In this document: in pieces, positions 1 through 4,433 of the stretch
How the letters are laid out: each line of letters opens with the position of its first letter
Position numbering within the stretch: position 1 is the stretch's first letter
Source: Bacillota bacterium
Lineage (GTDB): Bacteria > Bacillota > Clostridia > Oscillospirales > Butyricicoccaceae
Direction of reading: 5' to 3'
Assembly (NCBI GenBank): GCA_030705725.1
Contig: JAUZPW010000135.1
Location: 1-5,163, forward strand
Length of the DNA: 5,163 nt
Position numbers and translations under genes: made by a program
Notes under the pieces: generated by a model
Told to the model about the DNA's origin: nothing
Seen by the model: only the letters and a program-made list of their open reading frames with translations
Databases searched by the model: none

Positions 1-44
1 ACTTTAACGTCTTCAATTAACTTTGCAACTTTTTCACTTGCCAT
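1..44 (-). CDS. rplL: Ribosomal protein L7/L12, N-terminal fragment (cut by window edge)
   Basis: Only the first 14 codons are visible; they read MASEKVAKLIEDVK, the typical start of the L7/L12 N-terminal dimerisation helix. L7/L12 forms the flexible ribosomal stalk that recruits translation GTPases, and its dimers attach to the C-terminal helix of L10. The ATG at 42-44 has a strong Shine-Dalgarno sequence, GGAGG at 54-58, 9 nt upstream. It follows rplJ after a 46-nt spacer with no terminator, as expected for the rplJL unit controlled by the L10 leader. The identification rests on a short peptide plus the conserved gene order. Confidence 0.93.
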   Translation of the reverse strand, partial: MASEKVAKLIEDVK

Positions 45-90
45 GGTAGGTTACCTCCCATATTCTTTTTAATAAATTTCGGATTAAGGG

Positions 91-630
91 TTATGCATTC
101 GCTTCTTTTTTCTCCGCAATCGCTTTGAGGGCGATGGCGAGACCGGTGATATTCGCGTTCAGAACACGCACGAAACCGGTAATAGGAGCGTTCATTGTTC
201 CAAGCACCTTCGCGACGAGAACTTCGCGCGGCGGCAGCTCGGCAAGGGCTTTGACCCCGCTTTCGCTTATGACTTTTCCTTCGACAAAACCGGCTTTGAT
301 TTTGAACTTATCGCCGCTTTTTTTGGCATAAGTGCTTAAAATCTTGGCGGGCGCGACCGCGTCCTTTTCAGAAACCGCGAGAGCGCTGGTTCCGTTTAAG
401 AACGGGATCAGTTCTTCAAATCCTATTTCCTTGCAGGCGAGGCTTGCAAGCGTGTTTTTAATGACGGCGTATTCGATGCCGGCGTTACGCATTTCACGCC
501 TGAGCTTTGTGTCGGCTTCGACGGTAATCCCTTTGTAGTCGACCAGAACGCCAGAGCTCGCACTCTTCATCTTCTCGACGAGATCATGAACAACAGCCTG
601 TTTTTCTTCCAGAACTTTTGCATTAGGCAC
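91..630 (-). CDS. rplJ: Ribosomal protein L10
   Basis: L10 forms the base of the ribosomal stalk: its N-terminal domain binds 23S rRNA near L11 and its C-terminal helix holds the L7/L12 dimers. The protein is 179 aa, slightly longer than the family norm of about 165-175. The family signature lies at residues 31-62 (DYKGITVEADTKLRREMRNA then GIEYAVIKNTLA), and an alanine/lysine-rich C-terminal helix follows (ending EKKEANA). I place the start at the GTG 628-630, giving MPNAKVLEEK, the usual L10 N-terminus. The longer frame from the GTG at 637-639 is unlikely because that GTG overlaps the Shine-Dalgarno GGAGG (639-643); the chosen GTG sits 8 nt beyond it. The gene is preceded by the L10 leader and attenuator and followed by rplL. 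Confidence 0.97.
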   Translation of the reverse strand: MPNAKVLEEKQAVVHDLVEKMKSASSGVLVDYKGITVEADTKLRREMRNAGIEYAVIKNTLASLACKEIGFEELIPFLNGTSALAVSEKDAVAPAKILSTYAKKSGDKFKIKAGFVEGKVISESGVKALAELPPREVLVAKVLGTMNAPITGFVRVLNANITGLAIALKAIAEKKEANA

Positions 631-636
631 AGTTTT

Positions 637-643
637 CACCTCC
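637..643 (-). promoter_or_regulatory. Ribosome binding site that decides the rplJ start
   Basis: The mRNA reads GGAGGTG followed by AAAACT and then GTG. Its last three bases form an in-frame GTG that would extend the gene by three codons, but a start inside the Shine-Dalgarno itself cannot be used. The next GTG (628-630) has ideal spacing. Confidence 0.88.
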
Positions 644-648
644 GATAT

Positions 649-689
649 AAAAGAAAGTGCCCGTCAATGTCCGTAAGACATGAGGGCAC
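649..689 (-). terminator. Attenuator (intrinsic terminator) in the rplJ leader
   Basis: The RNA forms GUGCCC (684-689) against GGGCAC (657-662), then AUGUC (677-681) against GACAU (667-671) around a UUACG loop. U683-A664 and C682-G665 can fill the gap, giving about 13 bp with two single-base bulges. The U-rich run UUUCUUUU (649-656) follows directly. It lies between the L10-binding fold and the rplJ ribosome binding site, so it is a conditional terminator and not an operon end. Confidence 0.88.
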
Positions 690-774
690 TCATACTTAAA
701 AAATAAATATGCCGGCCTCGGCAGGACGGCTTTAACCGTTTACGAGAAAATCTCTCCTGCTGTCTTAGGATTGA
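664..774 (-). promoter_or_regulatory. Predicted antiterminator pairing in the L10 leader
   Basis: The RNA segment UCAAUCCUAAGACA (761-774) can pair with UGUCUUA (674-680), GG (671-672) and AUUGA (664-668) in the terminator. This makes 14 base pairs interrupted only by a bulged C (673) and a bulged AC (669-670). The upstream strand contains the conserved AGACA of the L10-binding core and the downstream strand covers both inner arms of the terminator, so the folds exclude one another. Seen in the sequence; its in vivo role is inferred from the known B. subtilis mechanism. Confidence 0.75.
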
Positions 775-782
775 GCGGTATT

Positions 783-811
783 ATATTATCATTTTGCGGA
801 AAATCTGTCAA
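783..811 (-). promoter_or_regulatory. Sigma-A-type promoter for rplJ-rplL
   Basis: A perfect -35 TTGACA (806-811) is followed by a 17-nt spacer and a -10 TAATAT (783-788) preceded by TGA, an extended -10 motif. Transcription would start near G776, so the transcript would begin GCUCAAUCCUAAGACA, exactly at the L10 leader and its antiterminator strand. It lies in the spacer just after the rplA stop codon, giving rplJL a second promoter beside read-through from the upstream operon. Confidence 0.82.
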
Positions 812-821
812 GCTCAGTTTT

Positions 822-1517
822 TTATTCGCTGACCTTTCCGGGGTTGATTTTTATCCCGGGGCCCATGGTCGACGCGATGACGCACGAGCGGATATACTGT
901 CCCTTTGCCGCGGAGGGCTTCGCCTTGACGATTGCGCCGAGCAGGGCGTTAAAGTTTTCGATAAGCTTTTGATTTCCGAAGGAAATCTTCCCTAAGGGGC
1001 AGTGGATGATGTTCGTTTTATCGAGACGGTACTCGATACGGCCGGCTTTGGAATCGCGGATAGCTTTCGCGACGTCCATAGAAACGGTTCCGGCTTTCGG
1101 GTTTGGCATGAGGCCCTTGGGGCCCAGAACCTTGCCGAGACGTCCGACGACACCCATCATATCGGGAGTCGCGATGACAACGTCGAAATCAAAGAAGTTT
1201 TCGTTCTGAATGCGGGCGACAAGATCCTCGGCGCCGACGTAATCCGCTCCGGCGGCCTCGGCTTCCTTGGCTTTCTCGTTCTTTGCGAAAACCAGCACCC
1301 GGACTTTCTTTCCGGTGCCGTTAGGCAGGACGATGGCGCCCCTGACCTGCTGATCGGCGTGACGGGAATCGACGCCGAGACGGACATGAACCTCAACCGT
1401 TTCGTCAAATTTCGCTTTTGAGGTTTTTATAACGGTATCAAGCGCTTCGGCCGGATCGTACAGCTTTGCACGGTCAACGAGCTTCGCGCTTTCCAAATAA
1501 TTCTTTCCTCTTTGCAC
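822..1517 (-). CDS. rplA: Ribosomal protein L1
   Basis: L1 forms the mobile L1 stalk of the large subunit, contacting E-site tRNA, and in bacteria studied also represses its own mRNA by binding a copy of its rRNA site. The protein is 231 aa, the usual length. The central signature is at about residues 119-144, including GRLGKVLGPKGLMPNPKAGTV, with domain I made of the N- and C-terminal segments. The GTG start (1515-1517) has AGGAGG (1525-1530) 7 nt upstream. It sits directly behind a predicted L1-binding fold in the rplK-rplA spacer. The stop is TAA at 822-824, followed by the rplJ promoter. Confidence 0.98.
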   Translation of the reverse strand: MQRGKNYLESAKLVDRAKLYDPAEALDTVIKTSKAKFDETVEVHVRLGVDSRHADQQVRGAIVLPNGTGKKVRVLVFAKNEKAKEAEAAGADYVGAEDLVARIQNENFFDFDVVIATPDMMGVVGRLGKVLGPKGLMPNPKAGTVSMDVAKAIRDSKAGRIEYRLDKTNIIHCPLGKISFGNQKLIENFNALLGAIVKAKPSAAKGQYIRSCVIASTMGPGIKINPGKVSE

Positions 1518-1533
1518 TTTTTATCCTCCTATA

Positions 1534-1566
1534 AGTGGTTATTCGGGGCCTTGGGCCCCTCCCACC
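1534..1566 (-). promoter_or_regulatory. Predicted L1-binding mRNA site before rplA
   Basis: The RNA folds as a lower stem GGUGG (1562-1566) with CCACU (1534-1538), an asymmetric internal loop GA / GAAUAA, and an upper stem GGGGCC (1554-1559) with GGCCCC (1545-1550) closed by CAA. This resembles the L1-binding region of 23S rRNA, where GGUGGGAGG opens and GAAAUACCACC closes the same arrangement (recalled, not searched). The fold ends 3 nt before the AGGAGG of rplA, so bound L1 would block translation start. The fold is seen; L1 binding is inferred. Confidence 0.78.
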
Positions 1567-1596
1567 GTTTAAAACCGGTGCTTTTCGGTTAAACTT

Positions 1597-2022
1597 TTAT
1601 TCCTCGACGGTGATTCCCATGCTTCTCGCGGTTCCCGCGATCATGCTCATGGCGGCTTCTACGCTTGCCGCGTTTAAGTCGGGCATTTTCATCTCGGCAA
1701 TCTTCTTTAAGTCCTCGCGGCTGAGCTTTGCGACCTTCACCTTATTCGGAGTTCCGGACGCGGTCTCGATTTTGCACGCCTTTTTGATAAGAACCGGCGC
1801 GGGCGGGGTCTTTGTAATGAAAGTAAAGGAACGGTCGGCGTAAACGGTTATAACGACCGGGATTATAAGACCTACGTCGTTCTTGGTACGCTCGTTGAAT
1901 TCCTTCGTAAAAGCCATAATATTAACGCCGTGCTGTCCGAGAGCGGGACCTACCGGCGGCGCCGGGGTGGCCTTTCCCGCCGGAATCTGAAGCTTTACAA
2001 ATCCTACTACTTTTTGTGCCAC
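1597..2022 (-). CDS. rplK: Ribosomal protein L11
   Basis: L11 binds the GTPase-associated region of 23S rRNA beside L10. Counted from the GTG at 2020-2022 the protein is 141 aa, exactly the usual family length, and starts MAQKVVGFVKLQIPAGKATP. The flexible linker and N-terminal motif APPVGPALGQHGVNI lies at residues 21-35, and the C-terminal RNA-binding domain ends in the signature around MIAGTARSMGITVE. The longer frame from GTG 2032-2034 is rejected because that codon overlaps the Shine-Dalgarno AGGAGG (2034-2039). It follows nusG after an 82-nt spacer holding a predicted L1 site, and precedes rplA. Confidence 0.97.
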   Translation of the reverse strand: MAQKVVGFVKLQIPAGKATPAPPVGPALGQHGVNIMAFTKEFNERTKNDVGLIIPVVITVYADRSFTFITKTPPAPVLIKKACKIETASGTPNKVKVAKLSREDLKKIAEMKMPDLNAASVEAAMSMIAGTARSMGITVEE

Positions 2023-2033
2023 TTTAAGTTGCA

Positions 2034-2040
2034 CCTCCTA
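2034..2040 (-). promoter_or_regulatory. Ribosome binding site that decides the rplK start
   Basis: The mRNA reads TAGGAGG then TGCAACTTAAA and GTG. The GTG formed by the end of GGAGGTG is in frame but inside the Shine-Dalgarno. The next GTG (2020-2022), 11 nt after AGGAGG, gives the conserved L11 N-terminus and length. Confidence 0.86.
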
Positions 2041-2048
2041 GAAAAAAT

Positions 2049-2088
2049 GTGGTAAACGGCGGGCGCGCACTCGGGGCACCCTCCCACC
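2049..2088 (-). promoter_or_regulatory. Predicted L1-binding mRNA site before rplK
   Basis: The RNA starts GGUGGGAGGG (2079-2088), identical over 10 nt to the site before rplA. The lower stem is GUGG (2084-2087) with CCAC (2049-2052). The upper stem is GGGUGC (2076-2081) with GCGCCC (2061-2066), one pair being G-U. The unpaired stretch before CCAC ends in GUUUA, similar to the GAAAUA of the 23S rRNA site. The fold ends 8 nt before the rplK Shine-Dalgarno sequence. E. coli L1 represses the rplKA mRNA from a site at this place in the operon; binding here is inferred. Confidence 0.72.
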
Positions 2089-2104
2089 AAAAGAAAACAC
2101 GCGA

Positions 2105-2626
2105 TCAGGTTAACGGCTCTACCTGGTCAAGCTCAAGCTCAACGGGGGTTTCGCGCCCGAACATGGACACGACTATGCTGACCTTGTTCTTGTCAAGCTC
2201 TATTTCCTCGACAAGACCGATAAAGCCTTCAAGCGGGCCGTCGCAGACCTTGACATTATCGCCGACGGCATAGTTAAGTGAAATCTCACGCTTTTCAACG
2301 CCGAGCGCGTCCACTTCCGCATCCGTAAGAGGAACAGGCTTGGAAGACGGGCCGACAAAACCGGTGACGCCTCGCGTGTTGCGGACAACATGCCAGCTTT
2401 CGTCGGTCATTACCATCTTGAGAAGCACATAACCGGGGAAAAGCTTGCGTTCGACCTCTTTGCGCGCGTTATCCTTGATTTCGACGACTGTCTCCATCGG
2501 AACCTTGATCACCTGAATCAGATCGTGGAGCTTGCGGTTTTCGACCGCCTTTTCAATTGTTGCGGCTACTTTGTTTTCATAGCCGGAATAGGTATGGATA
2601 ACATACCACTTGGCGTTGTCCGACAT
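2105..2626 (-). CDS. nusG: Transcription termination/antitermination factor NusG
   Basis: NusG binds RNA polymerase through its N-terminal NGN domain and modulates pausing and termination; its C-terminal KOW domain contacts partners such as Rho or ribosomal protein S10. The 173-aa protein has the NGN start WYVIHTYSGYENKV at residues 7-20, the conserved FPGYVLLKM motif at 63-71, GVTGFVG at 86-92, and the KOW domain from VGDNVKV at 121 to the C-terminus. Length is normal. The ATG at 2624-2626 has GAAGGAG (2634-2640) 7 nt upstream, in the 20-nt gap after secE. Confidence 0.98.
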   Translation of the reverse strand: MSDNAKWYVIHTYSGYENKVAATIEKAVENRKLHDLIQVIKVPMETVVEIKDNARKEVERKLFPGYVLLKMVMTDESWHVVRNTRGVTGFVGPSSKPVPLTDAEVDALGVEKREISLNYAVGDNVKVCDGPLEGFIGLVEEIELDKNKVSIVVSMFGRETPVELELDQVEPLT

Positions 2627-2646
2627 GAGGACGCTCCTTCGGTTTA

Positions 2647-2898
2647 TCAGCCCAAAGTGCTGATAAGAATATCTCTTCCAAAAGCGAAAACAAAATCAAG
2701 AGCCCAGACAAAGACTCCGACCAGCAGCACGGCAAAGATTACTATAACCGTATTGTTTATAACCTGTTTTCTGGTCGACCATACGATTTTTTTAATTTCA
2801 GCCCTTAATTCCCGGAACCATTTCTGAATACCGGCAAAAATACTGCGTTTAGGTTTTTTGGAAGCCGATGCGGAAACCGCTTTTTTTTCTTCAGCCAT
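2647..2898 (-). CDS. secE: Preprotein translocase subunit SecE
   Basis: SecE clamps SecY in the SecYEG membrane channel. This is the short single-span Bacillota form, 83 aa. A lysine/alanine-rich cytoplasmic tail (residues 1-19) is followed by the conserved amphipathic segment FRELRAEIKKIVWSTRKQV (28-46) and one transmembrane helix at about 50-73 (VIVIFAVLLVGVFVWALDFV). The ATG at 2896-2898 is preceded by AAGGAAGGG ending 9 nt upstream. It lies between rpmG and nusG, the standard order. Confidence 0.97.
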   Translation of the reverse strand: MAEEKKAVSASASKKPKRSIFAGIQKWFRELRAEIKKIVWSTRKQVINNTVIVIFAVLLVGVFVWALDFVFAFGRDILISTLG

Positions 2899-2922
2899 TC
2901 GGATGCACCCTTCCTTTCTAAA

Positions 2923-3072
2923 CTACTTGCTTTCCCTGTGCAAGGTGTGCTTCCTGCAGAAGCGGCAGTATTTGTTCATCTCCAAGCGGTCGGGGTCGTT
3001 CTTCTTGTTCTTCATTGTGTCATAGTTTCTTTGTTTGCATTCTGTGCACGAAAGTGTGATCTTTACGCGCAT
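2923..3072 (-). CDS. rpmG: Ribosomal protein L33, zinc-binding form
   Basis: This 49-aa gene translates to MRVKITLSCTECKQRNYDTM, then residues 21-49 ending HTLHRESK. L33 sits near the E site of the large subunit. Two CxxC pairs (C9/C12 and C36/C39) form the zinc site, so this is the Cys-containing form; a paralogue without cysteines, used in zinc shortage in some Bacillota, is not seen here. The length is the family norm. The ATG at 3070-3072 has AAGGAGGTG (3078-3086) with 7 nt after GGAGG. It is the first gene of the operon, 24 nt ahead of secE. Confidence 0.97.
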   Translation of the reverse strand: MRVKITLSCTECKQRNYDTMKNKKNDPDRLEMNKYCRFCRKHTLHRESK

Positions 3073-3094
3073 ATCGGCACCTCCTTTTAATTTT

Positions 3095-3172
3095 GCCTCC
3101 CTTTGCAGGGGGAATTGTCCGGCTTAACAAGCCGAACAAAAAACAGGGTCTAATGCGAAACCCTGCATAGGT
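3095..3172 (-). promoter_or_regulatory. Structured 5' leader of the rpmG-secE-nusG operon
   Basis: Three hairpins lie between the predicted start (near A3172) and the rpmG ribosome binding site. First is CAGGGU/ACCCUG (3144-3165) followed by six U (3138-3143). Second is CGGCUU-GUU-AAGCCG (3120-3134). Third is CCCU-GCAA-AGGG (3099-3110) with a GNRA-type loop. UGCAGGG of the first hairpin can instead pair with CCCUGCA (3104-3110) in the third. No known leader family is recognised; regulation is possible but unproven. Confidence 0.55.
3138..3165 (-). terminator. Terminator-like hairpin at the start of the rpmG leader
   Basis: A perfect 6-bp stem CAGGGU/ACCCUG with a 10-nt loop is followed directly by six U. 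It begins about 8 nt after the predicted transcription start. The stem is short for a strong terminator, so it may act as an attenuator, a pause site or a 5' protective hairpin. Confidence 0.45.
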
Positions 3173-3178
3173 AAAAAT

Positions 3179-3207
3179 AATATATCAGAATAAGGAAAAA
3201 ACGTCAA
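3179..3207 (-). promoter_or_regulatory. Sigma-A-type promoter of the rpmG operon
   Basis: The -35 TTGACG (3202-3207) and -10 TATATT (3179-3184) are separated by exactly 17 nt that are T-rich, with A-rich sequence upstream of the -35. Start near A3172, 100 nt before rpmG. Confidence 0.85.
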
Positions 3208-3216
3208 GAAAAAATA

Positions 3217-3245
3217 TTTTCATTTACCTATTTATTTAATATAAT
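3217..3245 (+). promoter_or_regulatory. Promoter of ruvX
   Basis: The -10 TATAAT (3240-3245) is perfect; the -35 TTTTCA (3217-3222) matches TTGACA at four of six bases, with a 17-nt spacer. Start near 3251-3252, giving a short leader of about 24 nt to the TTG start. Its -35 is 9 bp from the -35 of the divergent rpmG promoter. Confidence 0.75.
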
Positions 3246-3275
3246 TATAACACAAATTAAGGACAGGTGAACGAT

Positions 3276-3692
3276 TTGAAAATAATGGGGATCGATTTCG
3301 GCGAAGCAAGGACCGGAGTTTGCGTTTCGGACATAACGGGGCTTATAGCGGGCGAGGCGTTCGTTATTAACGAGCGCGACACGGGGAGGCTTCTCGGCGC
3401 CATAGCGCTAGAGGCTAAATCAAGAAACGTCTCGGAAATCGTTCTGGGAAACCCGAAAAACATGAACGCGACCGAGGGGGAGCGGGCGCGGCTGTGCGCC
3501 GAATTCGCCGAGAGCCTAAGAACGGAAACCGGGCTGCCGGTCGTTCTGTGGGACGAGCGGCGTACGACCGTGGACGCGCACAGAATCCTGCGCGAGTCGG
3601 GGAAACGGGAGATTAAGCATAAAAAAATAGTCGACGCCGTCGCCGCCTCGATCATACTTCAGAATTATCTCGATTATAAGAACAACGCATGA
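3276..3692 (+). CDS. ruvX: RuvX/YqgF, RNase H-fold putative Holliday junction resolvase / pre-16S rRNA nuclease
   Basis: YqgF-family proteins have an RNase H-like fold and are implicated in 5' maturation of pre-16S rRNA; resolvase activity was proposed from the fold. From the TTG at 3276-3278 the protein is 138 aa, a normal length, and begins MKIMGIDFGEARTGVCVSD with acidic D7. Other family motifs are GNPKNMN (58-64), WDERRTT (92-98, E94 acidic) and KKIVDAVAASIIL (116-128, D120). The TTG is preferred because AGGTG (3265-3269) sits 6 nt upstream and gives the typical N-terminus; the GTG at 3267 lies within that site. ATG 3285 is a weaker alternative. Single gene with its own promoter; its stop is one base from a convergent gene. 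Confidence 0.93.
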   Translation: MKIMGIDFGEARTGVCVSDITGLIAGEAFVINERDTGRLLGAIALEAKSRNVSEIVLGNPKNMNATEGERARLCAEFAESLRTETGLPVVLWDERRTTVDAHRILRESGKREIKHKKIVDAVAASIILQNYLDYKNNA

Positions 3693-3693
3693 G

Positions 3694-4053
3694 CTACTTT
3701 TTTTTGTAAAACAGCTCCTTCACCCCGGCGTAAAGCAGCAGAACCCCGAAAAAACGCCGGAGCAGGGATGAGCCTACGGAGTTTGCCAGCACCGCCGAGA
3801 ATACCGATGTAAAGACGCCCGCGCCCGACGCTAAAAGCGCGGGCTTTATTTTTATATAACGGTTTTTTATATGTGAGACAAGCGACGCCGGTGCGCAGGC
3901 GATAAAATAAATCAGGTTGACGCCCTGCGCCTGCTGCTGCGAAGCGGATGTAAAAAACGCGAGGTACAAAAGCAGAAGCGTGCCGCCTCCGACCCCGAAG
4001 CCGCTCAGCACGCCTGCGGCAAGGCCTATCAGAACGGATATAAAGACGCTCAC
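3694..4053 (-). CDS. Half-length TauE/SafE-family membrane protein (second of a pair)
   Basis: TauE/SafE (DUF81) proteins are usually about 250 aa with two similar halves and are linked to export of sulfite or organic sulfur anions; the substrate here is unknown. This protein is 119 aa, one half. The family glycine motif SGFGVGGGTLLLLYL lies at residues 17-31, and four membrane segments fall at about 1-33, 44-62, 72-91 and 101-113. The C-terminal LRRFFGVLLLYAGVKELF matches the same region of its neighbour. Positive charge concentrates between helices 2 and 3 (HIKNRYIKIK) and at the C-terminus (YKKK). The GTG start overlaps the upstream stop (GTGA) and has no clear Shine-Dalgarno site, suggesting translational coupling. 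Confidence 0.82.
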   Translation of the reverse strand: MSVFISVLIGLAAGVLSGFGVGGGTLLLLYLAFFTSASQQQAQGVNLIYFIACAPASLVSHIKNRYIKIKPALLASGAGVFTSVFSAVLANSVGSSLLRRFFGVLLLYAGVKELFYKKK

Positions 4054-4418
4054 AGCGACAGCACCGCGCGAAGTCCGCCGTAAATCAGGAGAGCGCCGAA
4101 AAGCCGTCGCAGAAACGACATGGAAACGCGCTTAAACATAAACCCGGCGAGAATCCCGCCGAAAAATCCGCCCAGCAGATAGGGCCACGCAAGCTGTAAG
4201 GGTATACCGCTTTTCATGGCGTAAACAACAGCGGAAGCTATGCAGAGGGGCAAAACGACAAACACCGAGGTGGCAAAAGCCTCGCGCTCGGGAAGCTTCA
4301 GCCACCTTAGAAAAAGAGGCACCAGCACGATGCCGCCGCCGGCGCCGAAAAAACCGTTTGCAAGACCCGCGAGAGCGCCGGACACCACATATTTTTTCCA
4401 CTCAGGGGGCACTTCCAT
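4050..4418 (-). CDS. Half-length TauE/SafE-family membrane protein (first of a pair)
   Basis: A 122-aa protein with the TauE/SafE motif LANGFFGAGGGIVLVPLFL at residues 19-37. It has four membrane segments at about 11-37, 46-66, 76-94 and 106-120, and a C-terminal LRRLFGALLIYGGL (104-117) shared with the following gene. It corresponds to one half of a normal transporter of this family, so a homo- or heterodimer is likely. Positive charge is mainly in the loops after helix 1 (RWLKLPER) and helix 3 (KRVSMSFLRR), opposite to its partner. The ATG (4416-4418) has AGAAGG (4427-4432) 8 nt upstream, overlapping the end of spoIIP. Substrate and direction of transport cannot be told from sequence. Confidence 0.84.
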   Translation of the reverse strand: MEVPPEWKKYVVSGALAGLANGFFGAGGGIVLVPLFLRWLKLPEREAFATSVFVVLPLCIASAVVYAMKSGIPLQLAWPYLLGGFFGGILAGFMFKRVSMSFLRRLFGALLIYGGLRAVLSL

Positions 4419-4433
4419 TTTTTTTACCTTCTT

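Larger units (their letters stand above)
641..776 (-). promoter_or_regulatory. Ribosomal protein L10 leader RNA
   Basis: The untranslated RNA before rplJ contains the conserved core of the Bacillota L10 leader: CCUAAGACAGCAGG near its 5' end (757-770) and CCUGCCGAGG about 35 nt later (716-725). GCAGGA (755-760) pairs with UCCUGC (721-726) to close a multi-branch fold. Inside it are two small hairpins, GAGA/UCUC at 744-754 and ACGG/CCGU at 726-739. In this family the L10(L12)4 complex binds the fold and represses its own operon. From memory, in Bacillus subtilis this works by transcription attenuation. Here the leader is followed by an intrinsic terminator at 649-689 and contains a competing antiterminator pairing, which fits that mechanism. 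Confidence 0.92.

Noticed and set aside
1002..1421. 139-aa plus-strand open frame inside rplA
   Set aside because: It is antisense to a clear L1 gene, has no ribosome binding site or recognisable family, and is explained by codon bias of the opposite strand.
2085..2140. TTGACC box near the nusG end as a possible rplK promoter
   Set aside because: No acceptable -10 lies 16-18 nt downstream, and the spacer is better explained by the L1-binding fold.
2390..2827. 145-aa plus-strand open frame across nusG and secE
   Set aside because: It crosses two well-supported genes on the other strand and shows no protein family features.
3124..3168. 14-codon micro-ORF in the rpmG leader (MQGFALDPVFCSAC)
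   Set aside because: The ATG is only about 4 nt from the predicted start and has no Shine-Dalgarno; it overlaps the hairpins and probably arises by chance, though leaderless translation cannot be excluded.
3257..3655. 132-aa minus-strand open frame over ruvX
   Set aside because: Shadow of ruvX; serine/arginine-rich low-information translation and no start signals.
3694..4418. A frameshift breaking one full-length TauE/SafE gene
   Set aside because: Each half has its own complete glycine motif and C-terminal LRR-FFG/LFG segment, and the second has a start codon at a 4-nt overlap typical of coupled genes. The split looks like natural gene structure; a full-length ancestor cannot be ruled out without homologues.
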